Positions 1 to 8,596 of a DNA stretch of 64,000 bases are shown here, piece by piece. Positions within the stretch are counted from its first letter, which is position 1. Each line of letters starts with the position of its first letter. The notes below the pieces were generated by a model. It was not told the origin of the DNA. It saw nothing but the letters and a program-made list of their open reading frames with translations, and searched no databases. The position numbers and the translations under genes were made by a program. The stretch comes from Clostridia bacterium. GTDB lineage: Bacteria; Bacillota; Clostridia; Christensenellales; Aristaeellaceae. Location of the stretch: NCBI GenBank assembly GCA_017427165.1, contig JAFRTK010000070.1:1-64000 (forward strand). Direction: 5' to 3'.

Positions 1-296
1 AACGCCCGGGATGCGCTGTCCGCGTCCGCGCCGGACTCCCGGAGGGATTCCCACAGCCGGTTCAGCTCCCGCACCACCCGCTGTTCAATCCCCATGTCCT
101 TTTCCGCGCGTCCGTAGAGGTAATCAATCGGCACATGGAAAAAGTCCGCGATCCGGGGAATCAGGTCCCCTTCCGGATAACTCCCGTTTTCCCATTTGGA
201 TACCGCCTGGGCGCTCACGCCCAGGTTCTGGGCCAGGTCTTCCTGGGTGACTTTGGCCTCTTTCCGCAGGCCCTGTAAAATACTTCCGAATGACAT
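1..296 (-). CDS. XRE-family HTH regulator, 3' end cut by window edge
   Basis: Starts at ATG 296 (MSFGSILQGLRKEAKVTQED) and runs off the left edge, so only about 98 N-terminal residues are seen. Residues 5-60 form a classic lambda-repressor-like helix-turn-helix: the stretches VTQEDLAQNLGVSAQAVSKW and ENGSYPEGDLIPRIADFF are typical of XRE proteins. The following helix-rich tail (GIEQRVVRELNRLWESLRES) could be a linker or dimerisation segment. RBS GGAGGA lies about 8 nt before the start. Expected role: DNA-binding transcription regulator; target unknown. It is separated from glgB by a terminator, so it is a separate unit. Confident in the family; the C-terminal domain cannot be seen. Confidence 0.85.
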   Translation of the reverse strand, partial: MSFGSILQGLRKEAKVTQEDLAQNLGVSAQAVSKWENGSYPEGDLIPRIADFFHVPIDYLYGRAEKDMGIEQRVVRELNRLWESLRESGADADSASRA

Positions 297-470
297 GATG
301 CCGTCCTCCTTTTTGATCATTCCGCCGCGCGCCGGTTGGAACGATACCACCTTAACACCACTTTCGGTTGAGCGGAATGGCGGATTTCAACTGAAGTTTA
401 AATTCCGGTGGGATAATTACTCTTTTTTCTACTTTAAGTTGTTTTCCGGGAAAAGTAAAGGGGCCGAACA

Positions 471-506
471 CAAAAACCGGGCGGCGGGAACTTTCCCGCC
501 GCCCGG
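471..506 (-). terminator. Intrinsic terminator after glgB
   Basis: A perfect 14-bp GC-rich inverted repeat (477-490 with 493-506, core CCGGGCGGCGGGAA) followed on the minus strand by TTTTTG. It lies 20 nt past the glgB stop codon, so it ends that transcript. Confidence 0.85.
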
Positions 507-525
507 CTGTATGCTTCGTATGGGT

Positions 526-2478
526 TTATTCCTTTTCTTCTTCGATCTTCTTCACCTTGAAGAACACCGCGGCCAGCGGCGGCAGGACGATCTCGCAGGA
601 GAAGGGATGCTCCTCCTGGGGGATTTCCTCCGCGCGGCGGACCGTGCCATTGTAGAGGTTGCTTCCGCCAAATTCCGCCCGGTCGGAGTTGAGGATTTCC
701 GTCAGCTCGCAGTCAAAGGGCAGGCCGATGCGGTACTCCAGGTACGGCTGGGGCGTGAAGTTCACCGCGCAGGCGATATAGTCTTCCCCGTCGGAGCGCA
801 TCACGGCCGCCACGCTGCGGTCCTTGTCGTTCACGTTCAGCCACTTGAAGCCGTCCCAGCTGTCGTCCACCGTATGCATGGCCGGCTCATCCCGGTACAG
901 GCGGTTCAGCGCCTTCATGTATTTCTGCAGGTCAGGATGCCGTTCGTAGGCCAGCAGGAACCAGTCCAGCTGCTCGGTATCCCGCCATTCCACAAACTGG
1001 CCGAACTCCCCGCCCATAAACAGCAGCTTCTTGCCGGGGTGCACCATGTAGTATCCGTACAGCGCCCGCAGGCCCGCGAACTTCTGCCACAGGTCGCCGG
1101 GCTGCTTCTCGATCATCGAGTGCTTGCAGTGCACCACCTCGTCGTGGGAGAAGGGAAGCACATAGTGCTCGCTGAACGCGTACATCATCGAGAAGGTGAT
1201 CTTGTCGTGGTGGTACTTCCGGTAGATCGGGTCCATCTCGATATAGGAAAGGATGTCGTTCATCCAGCCCATGTTCCACTTGAAGCTGAAGCCCAGGCCG
1301 CCGTCCTCCACGGAATGGGTGACCTTCGGGAACGCGGTGGATTCCTCCGCCACGGTGATCGCGCCGGGGCATTCCCGGTTCACGGTCTCGTTCAGGGTCT
1401 GCAGGAAGCGGATCGCGTCCAGGTTCTCCCGCCCGCCGTACTGGTTGGGCAGCCACTGGCCCGGATCCTTGCCGAAGTCCAGGTACAGCATGCAGCTGAC
1501 CGCGTCAAAGCGCAGGCCGTCGGCATGGTATTCCTTCAGCCAGAACAGCGCGTTGGACTTCAGGAAGCTGGCGGACTCGCCCCGGGCGTAGTCAAACAGC
1601 AGCGTTCCCCACTGCGGCATTTCCGCCCGGCGGGAATCCGCGTGCTCATAGCAGGGTGTTCCGTCAAACAGGCGCAGGCCGGCCTCGTCCTTGGGGAAAT
1701 GCGCGGGAACCCAGTCCAGGATCACCGCGATGCCCGCCTGGTGCAGTTTGTCCACCAGGTACCGCAGCTGGTCCGGCGTGCCGTAGCGGGATGTCGGCGC
1801 GTAGTAGCCGATCACCTGGTAGCCCCAGGATCCGTCAAACGGGTGCTCCATCACCGGCATGAACTCCACATGCGTGTAGCCCATATCCTGCAGGTAGGGC
1901 ACCAGTTCATCGGCAATCTCGGCGTAGTTCAGGATGCGCCCGCCTTCTCCCCGCCGCCAGGTGCCCAGGTGCATCTCATAGATATTCATGGGCCTGCGGA
2001 TGGGCTCCCCTTCCTTCCGGGCTTCCATCCATTCGCCGTCATGCCATTCATATCCGGACAGGTTCCGCAGCCGGCTGCCGTTGCTGGGCCGCATCTCCAT
2101 TTCAAACCCGTAGGGGTCGGCCCGCATATGCCATTCCCCGTCGGCGCACAGGACTGCGTACTTATACGTGCGCAGCCGGTCCGCGGCTTCGGGGTAATTG
2201 TATTTGTCCGGGTCGCGTTCCGGCCGGAACAGTGCGTCCGGAAGCCGCAGCTCCCAGATGCCGTCATACTGCTTGGCCATGGGATACGCTTCCCGGTCCC
2301 AGCCGCAGAACTCGCCCACGAGGGAGACCGCCCGGGCATTGGGCGCCCAGACGGAGAAATGCCATTTCAGTTCCCCGCCATCCTCCACGGGATGCGCGCC
2401 GAGGAAGTCATACGCGTCCGCACAGTTTCCGTTATGGAAACTGTCCCTGCGCTGTCCGTCCGGCGGATTGTACCACAT
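526..2478 (-). CDS. glgB: 1,4-alpha-glucan branching enzyme (GH13)
   Basis: 650 residues, full length for bacterial branching enzymes. Transfers alpha-1,4-glucan segments to alpha-1,6 positions in glycogen synthesis; cytoplasmic. N-terminal CBM48-like domain (about 20-130), GH13 barrel (about 160-510) and all-beta C-terminal domain. Visible catalytic motifs: DWVPAHF (255-261), GLRFDAV with nucleophile D325, TVAEES with acid/base E378, and FSHDEVVH (443-450). The start at 2478 is preceded by AAGGGGG, and TATAAT lies a little further upstream. Neither neighbour is a glg gene, so it is an orphan glycogen gene here. Very confident assignment. Confidence 0.96.
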   Translation of the reverse strand: MWYNPPDGQRRDSFHNGNCADAYDFLGAHPVEDGGELKWHFSVWAPNARAVSLVGEFCGWDREAYPMAKQYDGIWELRLPDALFRPERDPDKYNYPEAADRLRTYKYAVLCADGEWHMRADPYGFEMEMRPSNGSRLRNLSGYEWHDGEWMEARKEGEPIRRPMNIYEMHLGTWRRGEGGRILNYAEIADELVPYLQDMGYTHVEFMPVMEHPFDGSWGYQVIGYYAPTSRYGTPDQLRYLVDKLHQAGIAVILDWVPAHFPKDEAGLRLFDGTPCYEHADSRRAEMPQWGTLLFDYARGESASFLKSNALFWLKEYHADGLRFDAVSCMLYLDFGKDPGQWLPNQYGGRENLDAIRFLQTLNETVNRECPGAITVAEESTAFPKVTHSVEDGGLGFSFKWNMGWMNDILSYIEMDPIYRKYHHDKITFSMMYAFSEHYVLPFSHDEVVHCKHSMIEKQPGDLWQKFAGLRALYGYYMVHPGKKLLFMGGEFGQFVEWRDTEQLDWFLLAYERHPDLQKYMKALNRLYRDEPAMHTVDDSWDGFKWLNVNDKDRSVAAVMRSDGEDYIACAVNFTPQPYLEYRIGLPFDCELTEILNSDRAEFGGSNLYNGTVRRAEEIPQEEHPFSCEIVLPPLAAVFFKVKKIEEEKE

Positions 2479-2574
2479 ATCGCCAAGCCCCCTTATTCTT
2501 TTTTCTGTAAGGTGATTATATCATATCCGGCGCGGATTCCCCATACTTTTTTGCCGGTTTTTTCGGTTTGCGCC

Positions 2575-2601
2575 AAAAAGCCGGAGCCATACAGCTCCGG
2601 C
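2575..2601 (-). terminator. Intrinsic terminator after the glycerophosphodiesterase gene
   Basis: Hairpin GCCGGAGC-TGTATG-GCTCCGGC on the minus strand followed by TTTTT, 10 nt past the stop codon of the upstream gene. It also insulates glgB. Confidence 0.85.
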
Positions 2602-2611
2602 AAAATCCGTG

Positions 2612-3616
2612 TCACGGGTTGAGGCCCATTTCCTGTTTCACCCGCCACAGGCGGTCGGGATAATCGCTCATGATGCAGTCCACGCCGAGGGAGAGCAGGT
2701 ATTCCATGTCCTTCTCGTCATTCACGGTCCAGTACTGCACCGCCATGTTGTGCGCATGCGCGTAGTTGATCACCCGGGCGGTGCCCAGGTTGATATACTT
2801 GCTCTCCTTCGGGTCGTTGAAGGGCAGCTGCAGGATCCCGCAGGGCGGTGTATAGTCCTGCTTGTTCAGCGCGGCCGCCAGGTAGAAATTGATGACCTCG
2901 CCGGCAAACGCGCCGCGCATCAGGTCCGGATAGGTTTTGTCCTTGTATTCGGAAACCTCCCCGTGGAAGGAACCGAACGCCACGCGGTCCACCATATCCC
3001 GCGCCTTCAGCTCGCTGTAGAGCTGGTCCACCGCGCGGAAACCGATCTCGCCGCCGTTCTTGATCTCGATGATGTAGTAGTACCGGCCGATGCTTTCCAG
3101 GTAATCCAGCGCTTCCGTCAGGGCCACAATGCGCAGGTCATCCGGTACGTCTTCCCCGTGAAGGTTGGCATAGGGGCTTTCCCCGCTGTCGCTCACAAAC
3201 TTCGCGCCCATGTTCAGCTGCCGCAGCTCGTCGAAGGTCATTTCCTCCGGCCGCACATGCTCGCGCCCGAATACCTCCACGCTGTCGGAGGTGCGGTCCA
3301 TCTCGTTGTCATGAAGCAGCACCAGCACGCCGTCCTTTGTCAGGTGCAGGTCAAACTCGAACACGTCAATGGAAAAGTCCACGTCCTTCGTGCAGTTCTT
3401 CAGCGCCATCATGGTCTCTTCCGGCATGATGCCGCCGCCCGCGCGGTGCGCGCTCACCTGGGTCTTCCCCGTAATAAAGGAGTTGCTCGTCTCATAGTGG
3501 ATGATGTCATTGGGGCTGGAACGGTGGCGGAACATCAGGAAGCCGGCAAGGCCGACCAGCAATACCAGGACCAGCAGGACCGCCAGGATCCTCAGGACAA
3601 TTTTCAGGCCGCGCAT
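2612..3616 (-). CDS. Membrane-anchored glycerophosphodiester phosphodiesterase
   Basis: 334 residues from ATG 3616, which has GAGGA upstream; an in-frame extension to 3700 exists but has no RBS and reads as non-protein. Residues 1-28 form a single N-terminal membrane helix (LRILAVLLVLVLLVGLAGFL), so the TIM-barrel GDPD domain is probably outside the membrane. Family signatures are visible: AHRAGGGIMPEET, FEFDLHLTKDGVLVLLHD and the late YWTVNDEKDMEYLLSLGVD. Known family role: cleavage of glycerophosphodiesters to glycerol-3-phosphate plus alcohol, used in phospholipid or teichoic-acid turnover. Appears monocistronic. Substrate not predictable. Confidence 0.92.
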   Translation of the reverse strand: MRGLKIVLRILAVLLVLVLLVGLAGFLMFRHRSSPNDIIHYETSNSFITGKTQVSAHRAGGGIMPEETMMALKNCTKDVDFSIDVFEFDLHLTKDGVLVLLHDNEMDRTSDSVEVFGREHVRPEEMTFDELRQLNMGAKFVSDSGESPYANLHGEDVPDDLRIVALTEALDYLESIGRYYYIIEIKNGGEIGFRAVDQLYSELKARDMVDRVAFGSFHGEVSEYKDKTYPDLMRGAFAGEVINFYLAAALNKQDYTPPCGILQLPFNDPKESKYINLGTARVINYAHAHNMAVQYWTVNDEKDMEYLLSLGVDCIMSDYPDRLWRVKQEMGLNP

Positions 3617-3752
3617 AGGAAACAATCCTCCATATTCTTTTTTCGGTCTCTCCAAACCGGACAGAATTTTCCTGTCAGAATATAGTTCACCTGCCCGCAT
3701 CCGTTATCCTGCCGGAACGATAAATATTCCTTCTATTCCCCGCGATGGCGAT

Positions 3753-4190
3753 TCACTGTCCGCCCTTGCCGGTCCGCCTTTCCCATTCCTTCATCAGCAA
3801 CGGCTGGATCTCCGGATACGTCCACGCCTCCGGCAGGTCATCCCGGATCACAATCCGTTCAATCTCGCTGTGGAGTTCTTTTTCAAACGCCCGCACGTCC
3901 GCGGAAAACAGCATGCCGAAGGTCTCCTGCCCGTCGAAATTCCCGGGCGCCGTCACCGAATAAACGCAGACCGGCTCCATGGTGAAGTCGATGGCTCCGG
4001 TTTCCTCATACAGTTCGCGCTTCGCGGTATCCAGGATATCCTCTCCCGGCTCCCGGTGTCCACCGGGCACTTCCAGGGTGTCACGATCCCGGTGCTTGCA
4101 GAACACCCAGTGCCCCTCCGTCCGGGTAATAATCACCGCAAACCGGAGTTTCCCGTCGTCCACCCGGTCATAAAACTGCACCTTCGTCAT
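3753..4190 (-). CDS. Nudix hydrolase
   Basis: 145 residues from ATG 4190, chosen because AGGAGG sits 7 nt upstream; an open extension to 4241 has no RBS. A complete Nudix box is visible, GHREPGEDILDTAKRELYEE followed by TGA, carrying the metal-binding RELYEE core. The rest fits a single Nudix domain (MTKVQFYDRVDDGKLRFAVI start, W-rich C-terminus). The family hydrolyses nucleoside diphosphates linked to another moiety; the substrate (oxidised dNTP, ADP-sugar or other) cannot be read from the sequence. Cytoplasmic, monocistronic, with no functional link to its neighbours. Confidence 0.92.
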   Translation of the reverse strand: MTKVQFYDRVDDGKLRFAVIITRTEGHWVFCKHRDRDTLEVPGGHREPGEDILDTAKRELYEETGAIDFTMEPVCVYSVTAPGNFDGQETFGMLFSADVRAFEKELHSEIERIVIRDDLPEAWTYPEIQPLLMKEWERRTGKGGQ

Positions 4191-4335
4191 GTGCTGCCTC
4201 CTGTATGTCTTCCGGAGCCTCCCGCACCTGCGGGAAAACAATTCTCCGGTTCTTTTTCCACACTGCCGATTATACCGGCCCGAAGCCGCCGTGAACAGCC
4301 CCGATTCGGAAAAATTGAAGCGCCCGCATGGCCGC

Positions 4336-4372
4336 AGACAGGCCGGAAGCCTTCCCGGCTTCCGGCCTGTCT
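4336..4372. terminator. 15-bp perfect hairpin, possible terminator
   Basis: Perfect inverted repeat, arms 4336-4350 and 4358-4372, 7-nt loop. It lies 46 nt past the stop of the secreted-protein gene (minus strand) but lacks a T-run directly behind it on either strand, so its terminator role is only likely. Confidence 0.5.
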
Positions 4373-4417
4373 CGGTTCAGTTATGCCCCGACTCCTTCGC
4401 CGCCGGCTGTTCCGCTT

Positions 4418-5566
4418 TCATTCAGCCTCACAGATCGTAATTCCGTAATCGTCATTGCTTTGCCCGGCCATGGAGAATGGAATCACCGCGGGACAGATCC
4501 GGTCCGGATGATCCCGGTCAAAGAGATAAACATAGGGAACGCCGTCCGGGGTCAGGTATGTTTTGGCTTCGCACCCGATGTAATCCGGATCAATATTCCG
4601 TACGTCCAGGGCAATCATGTTCATATCATCATCCAGCGTCATTGCGAAAACCGCGAGGGTGTTCCGGGCAGCTGCGCTGCCATACAAGGTCAGCGTTCCT
4701 GCCTGCGGGTCATAATAACTCCGGTCCGGTGTCAGGGCCACCTTGTCCCCTTGCAGGTTCCAGGTCCGATCATGCTGCCCGTCCCGGTTCACATGCAGCA
4801 GGCGCACCGGGGAGGAGTCCCGCCTGGACGTCCATTCGATATACTCCCACCGGGCGGAGTAGAATCCTCCCTTTCCATCCGGCAGCATATTCCTGGAAAA
4901 TTCATCGTCCAGCCTGTACCGCTCTTCCCCGTGATCCAGGCAGATCAGTTCGGTTGGGCCGTCTGTGATGCTGAAATCCCGGTATGTCATTATAAAGACG
5001 CCGTCTTCCAGGGCAATCGCATGACCTGATCTCAGCTTATCTGCCAGTTCACGGTTAACAAACGTATCTTTTCCGTTGTACCAGATCCGGTCCGCTTCTT
5101 CCGTTTCATAAATAATAATCCGGTTATCCCAGCGCGTTGCCTTCACGCGTTCGCTGAAAGGAGTCACCTCCGTCAGCCCGCTGTCTTCCCACTGCGCCGT
5201 CGCATTGAGCGGCGGCCATACTTCCGTGCTGCCTTCATCGGAAGGCATGCGGCAGAGCATATACAGCAGGCCGTCCTCCCCAATCACCGGTTCCGGCGGC
5301 GTCTTCCGGTCATAGTCTCCGCCCGTCGTCAGGCTCCGGATCCGCTTCCCGTCCCGGTACCAGTCCACATGCCACGGTGCTTCCGGTGAGTATACCCGGA
5401 CAATCACGTTATGCGCGTCCAGCGGAAAAACCTCCCACAGCTGCACCGCATCTCCTTCCTCGGGCACTTCCAGCCGGTACTGTTCATATTCCGCCAGTGC
5501 GGACGCGGATAAAAGCATGATTACCGCCAGCGCCAGGCACAACCGGGCAAAGAAGGTTTTATTCAT
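4418..5566 (-). CDS. Secreted protein, beta-propeller-like, unknown function
   Basis: 382 residues from ATG 5566 (GGGAGG upstream; two in-frame GTG codons just before are less well placed). Signal peptide: NKTFF, then a hydrophobic LCLALAVIMLLSASALA with cleavage likely after ALA. The mature part is all-beta in character, with repeating short strands, many W/Y/G turns and motifs such as EDGLLYMLC, EDGVFIMTY and DGKGGFYSA, the pattern of a beta-propeller; no catalytic motif is evident. Last gene of the ECF-sigma operon, 21 nt after the preceding secreted-protein gene. A related arrangement (paralogous secreted protein followed by a propeller-like protein) is found at 52.1-55.5 kb. Function unknown. 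Confidence 0.75.
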   Translation of the reverse strand: MNKTFFARLCLALAVIMLLSASALAEYEQYRLEVPEEGDAVQLWEVFPLDAHNVIVRVYSPEAPWHVDWYRDGKRIRSLTTGGDYDRKTPPEPVIGEDGLLYMLCRMPSDEGSTEVWPPLNATAQWEDSGLTEVTPFSERVKATRWDNRIIIYETEEADRIWYNGKDTFVNRELADKLRSGHAIALEDGVFIMTYRDFSITDGPTELICLDHGEERYRLDDEFSRNMLPDGKGGFYSARWEYIEWTSRRDSSPVRLLHVNRDGQHDRTWNLQGDKVALTPDRSYYDPQAGTLTLYGSAAARNTLAVFAMTLDDDMNMIALDVRNIDPDYIGCEAKTYLTPDGVPYVYLFDRDHPDRICPAVIPFSMAGQSNDDYGITICEAE

Positions 5567-5587
5567 CACCACACCTCCCGTATTTCC

Positions 5588-6643
5588 CTACTGCTGATAA
5601 TTGATCTGTTCTCCTGTCCTTGCATCATACAGCAGGTGATATTCGTAGGTCGTATCATACAGGACGTCATCCTCCAGGGAGCAGATCGCACAATGGTTAC
5701 GCCATACGTCCTGCATCACCGTATCATAGCACCGGACCTGCCATACCGGAACCAGGATATGCTCAAACTCCTGTTCCGGCGCCAGGCCGAGCAGTACCGC
5801 GGATGTCCGGTTCAGGCACAGGTAGCCCAGGTTGATCTCCACAATCCACTTCAGCCGTCCTTCCCGGATCCGTTTCTCCAGAATCCCGAAAAGCTTTTCA
5901 GGCGGCAGCAGCCCGACATCCGTCTGCGCCATACCGGTCACCCGGAGCCCTCCGGTGTACATGTAGTAATTTTCCCCGTCAATATAGCGCACATAACCGC
6001 GAGTTGTATAATCCGGCATATAGCCATCCGTATAAATTGTGATGCCGTCCAGGATCACCGGGATACCGCCGACCCGCTGGGATACATCAAAATCCCATCC
6101 GCTGCTGTTGTCGTTTTTCCACGGTTTTTCCGGATCAGCAACGGAAATCGGAAAACTGGTTTTTCCGTCCTCGCTTTGCCACCGGTATGGCTTTGTCTTG
6201 CACATCCGTCCCAGCGCGATGACTGAATACGGTACCAGGTCGATATCCTCCACACCGATTCCGGCCAGTTTTTGTCTGAAAAACGTAATTACATCCTCCA
6301 CATTGGTACCCGCTTCCGGGAATTCGGCCGGGTCATAGATTTCGATCCGCGCACGGTTATCCGCCTTGCCGAACAGGAACTTCTCGTCTCCGGCCTCAAA
6401 CGGGGTTTCCGAGTTATCAAACCACGTTTCACACAGCGGCACGGGAAAAACCTCCACATCCGGAATATGCACCAGCACACTGACGGAAACCGTTTCCCCG
6501 CTCTCAGCGGCAATCTCACACTCCCATTTTTCCGGCATCGCCGCGCGCAGCTCCCGGATATTCATCCGGGTTTCTTCAGCGCAGGCTGCCGGTGATAACG
6601 CCAGCACCGCCAGGATGCCGGCGATCAGTCTTCTGCTTCTCAT
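5588..6643 (-). CDS. Secreted protein of unknown function, paralogue of 52154-53305
   Basis: 351 residues from ATG 6643 (AGGTG and AAAGAG upstream; an open TTG at 6658 is unlikely). Signal peptide RRLIAGILAVLALSPAACA. No known family is recognised with certainty. It shares layout and C-terminal motifs with the protein at 52154-53305: WIVEINLGYLCL versus WVNSVTLGYVQY, HILVPVWQVRCY versus VLLPSWVVWCEY, and LLYDARTGEQINYQQ versus LIFNAQTGEMIDP. Both end with a strand resembling the end of a peptidase-propeptide-like domain. Third gene of the ECF operon, 61 nt after the anti-sigma gene. Probably extracellular or surface-located; the role in envelope stress or sensing is inference only. Confidence 0.75.
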   Translation of the reverse strand: MRSRRLIAGILAVLALSPAACAEETRMNIRELRAAMPEKWECEIAAESGETVSVSVLVHIPDVEVFPVPLCETWFDNSETPFEAGDEKFLFGKADNRARIEIYDPAEFPEAGTNVEDVITFFRQKLAGIGVEDIDLVPYSVIALGRMCKTKPYRWQSEDGKTSFPISVADPEKPWKNDNSSGWDFDVSQRVGGIPVILDGITIYTDGYMPDYTTRGYVRYIDGENYYMYTGGLRVTGMAQTDVGLLPPEKLFGILEKRIREGRLKWIVEINLGYLCLNRTSAVLLGLAPEQEFEHILVPVWQVRCYDTVMQDVWRNHCAICSLEDDVLYDTTYEYHLLYDARTGEQINYQQ

Positions 6644-6704
6644 CTCTTTCACCTGCAAAGAGGGGGTGCAGGCACCCCTGCGCCCCCTTCCGGCTTCCTT
6701 TCGC

Positions 6705-7910
6705 TTACTCGTTCGCGGGTTTCACCAGCACAGCGCGGCTCATATCCACGCCTCCGGTTTCCTCGTCCACAGGGGCCATCCAGAGCTCATCCGGGATGTT
6801 TTCCAGATAGGGATACAGGAACTGAGCTCCTTCCGTCCAGGCTCCGTCATAGCCGCTGTTTTCCGGGAACAGGATTTTTCCGCTGCCGTCCACCAGCTCC
6901 AGGCTCGATGCCCAAGGATCCACGATATCCAGTCCGTCGCGTTCCCAGAGAGGGGTTCCGTCATCGTCAAGAACATATGCCCCATTCTCCTCAATGTAAG
7001 CCGCCATGGCTTCCGGGTTGACCTTGATATCCAGGGTAATATAGGTCATCAGGGGCGTAAACGTCGCATCCACAGTCTTCGCTGTCAGTTCCGGCAGCAC
7101 GGCTTCCTGCTCCGGATGGAAGGTCTTCACCCGGGACTGCACGTCCCCGGGATCAAAGGTGAAGGTCACCATGCCCTTGTCCGGAACCAGCAGGTTTCCG
7201 TCCGCGTCCTTCTTCTCCGGATGATGGTAATAGTTGTCGATATCCTGGATTTCCCCGATCGGCATACTGATCTCCGTCGGTCCGTCCAGGTAAACGCCTT
7301 CTTCATACAGCCGCCAGGCTTCCGTGATGATGATTTCCCCGGGGACGTCGCTGCCGGAGATCATGCTTTCCGAACCGCTCGGCATATTCATGCATTTCCC
7401 GTTGAACCAGATATGGTCAATCCACCAGCCGACGTGATAGTCATTATACAGTTTATCTTCTTCTTCCCAGCCCAGTCCATCCGGACCGAAGGCTTCTTCC
7501 GCATCCGGAATCCGGTAGCTGCGCTGGATCAGCAGGGTGCGGCCGTCATATCCGGCTTCCTTAATCGAAATCTCCACATTGTTGACCGTTTCCGTATGCA
7601 GGTCCTTCTGCATCACGCTGTCCGCGTTCACCGGTGATTCTCCGGCCAGGTGCGGCAGCTGCCCGAACAGGTTCCACTGGGTGGCGGCCAGTGCTGCCGC
7701 GGCGATCATGATCACCAGGGCGATGGCGATCACCAGGGTGCGTCCGCTGAACCGTCCAGCGGTTTTAATCGCCTGTTTTGTACTCTCTTTCATTTGTGCC
7801 TCCTGTAAAACGATATTCTCCAGCGTCATTTCCACCCGGTTGTGGAAATGCTCCGGAACATCGGGGGTTACAGAAGCAAGCTGCTTTTTGAATTCATCGG
7901 TATTCATCAT
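6705..7910 (-). CDS. Membrane anti-sigma factor (DUF4179-like) for the adjacent ECF sigma
   Basis: 401 residues. ATG 7910 overlaps the sigma-factor stop as ATGA, which implies translational coupling; a much longer open frame upstream only reads through the sigma gene. Residues about 1-45 are cytoplasmic and probably bind the sigma factor (TDEFKKQLASVTPDVPEHF). One membrane helix follows (about 53-75, LVIAIALVIMIAAAALAATQ), then a large extracytoplasmic beta-rich domain. The arrangement 'ECF sigma then single-span protein with large outer domain' matches DUF4179-type anti-sigma factors of Firmicutes. The stimulus sensed is unknown. Two secreted proteins follow in the same operon. Confidence 0.82.
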   Translation of the reverse strand: MMNTDEFKKQLASVTPDVPEHFHNRVEMTLENIVLQEAQMKESTKQAIKTAGRFSGRTLVIAIALVIMIAAAALAATQWNLFGQLPHLAGESPVNADSVMQKDLHTETVNNVEISIKEAGYDGRTLLIQRSYRIPDAEEAFGPDGLGWEEEDKLYNDYHVGWWIDHIWFNGKCMNMPSGSESMISGSDVPGEIIITEAWRLYEEGVYLDGPTEISMPIGEIQDIDNYYHHPEKKDADGNLLVPDKGMVTFTFDPGDVQSRVKTFHPEQEAVLPELTAKTVDATFTPLMTYITLDIKVNPEAMAAYIEENGAYVLDDDGTPLWERDGLDIVDPWASSLELVDGSGKILFPENSGYDGAWTEGAQFLYPYLENIPDELWMAPVDEETGGVDMSRAVLVKPANE

Positions 7911-8389
7911 TCTGCCCCCCTTTCCAGGAGAATGGTCCTGCCCAGCTGTCTCCGTGCGCTCCTCATACGGGTTTTGACGGTATTCTCCGGAATTCCCAGG
8001 TCCTCCGCCATTTCCTGTATGGAGTATCCGTCCACATAATGAAGCGTCACCAGGGTCCTCAGCTCCGGCTTCAGTTTCCCCACCGCCTCCAGCACCGGCG
8101 AATCCGGTTCCGGCGGTTCCACTTCCTGTGCGGCGGCATCCTCCAGGGGGATGAAGCTGAATTTTTTGCGTTTTCGCAGCATGTCCCGGCACCGGTTGGT
8201 GAGGATCCGCGCCATCCACGGCCTGAACTGCTTCAGGTCCCGCAGCGTATCCCTCTTCTCCCAGGCCCTGATCAATGCATCCTGTACCGCGTCCTCCACA
8301 TCCGCGTTATTGCCCATATAGGACCACGCGACGCGGTAAAGCAGCTTCTCAATCCGCCTGACTTCCGCTTGAAACATCAAAGCATCCAC
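7907..8389 (-). CDS. ECF (sigma-70 family) RNA polymerase sigma factor
   Basis: About 160 residues from GTG 8389, chosen because GGAGGAG lies 9 nt upstream and because an ECF-type promoter at 8473-8501 lies inside the longer open frame (which reaches back to 8545), so a start above it would be untranscribed. ATG 8377 is an alternative. Region 2 is visible as LLYRVAWSYMGNNADVEDAV (residues 11-30) and region 4 as YSIQEMAEDLGIPENTVKTR. Directs RNA polymerase to a small regulon, probably including its own operon. Coupled by ATGA overlap to its anti-sigma gene. Confidence 0.9.
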   Translation of the reverse strand: MDALMFQAEVRRIEKLLYRVAWSYMGNNADVEDAVQDALIRAWEKRDTLRDLKQFRPWMARILTNRCRDMLRKRKKFSFIPLEDAAAQEVEPPEPDSPVLEAVGKLKPELRTLVTLHYVDGYSIQEMAEDLGIPENTVKTRMRSARRQLGRTILLERGAE

Positions 8390-8472
8390 GACATTATTCT
8401 CCTCCACATCTTCGTTTGCGCGTCCGCTGCACGAAGACCCTCCTGAACAGCGCTTTTTCAGGTTCCGTCTAT

Positions 8473-8501
8473 ATGACGAATCAGAATGACAAATGGTTTT
8501 C
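8473..8501 (-). promoter_or_regulatory. ECF-type promoter, probable autoregulation of the sigma operon
   Basis: On the minus strand GAAAACCATTT (-35, consensus GAAAC/AACC) and CGTCATA (-10, consensus CGTC) are separated by 16 nt from AACC to CGTC, the classic ECF spacing. It lies about 85 nt before the GTG start of the sigma gene, with nothing else between. Confidence 0.7.
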
Positions 8502-8528
8502 GTCTGTGGAAATTTCTTTTTGACCACA

Positions 8529-8574
8529 CAAAAAAGTCCCTCCATAGAAACAGTTTAACTGTTTTCCATGGAGG
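8529..8574 (-). terminator. Intrinsic terminator after the acyl-CoA synthetase gene
   Basis: Minus-strand hairpin with arms CTCCATGGAAAACAG and CTGTTTCTATGGAG (one internal mismatch and one bulge), TTAAA loop, followed by GGACTTTTTTG. It lies 23 nt past the stop codon, so the synthetase transcript is monocistronic. Confidence 0.85.
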
Positions 8575-8596
8575 GAGCAATATGATTCCGTTTCTA

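Noticed and set aside
196..2622. Long plus-strand open frame (about 800 codons) opposite glgB
   Set aside because: It mirrors a clearly recognised branching enzyme on the other strand, has no ribosome site, and its H/V/Q-rich composition is typical of antisense frames in GC-rich DNA.
8390..8545. Longer start for the ECF sigma factor
   Set aside because: The extension contains the ECF promoter and has no sigma-like sequence or ribosome site.
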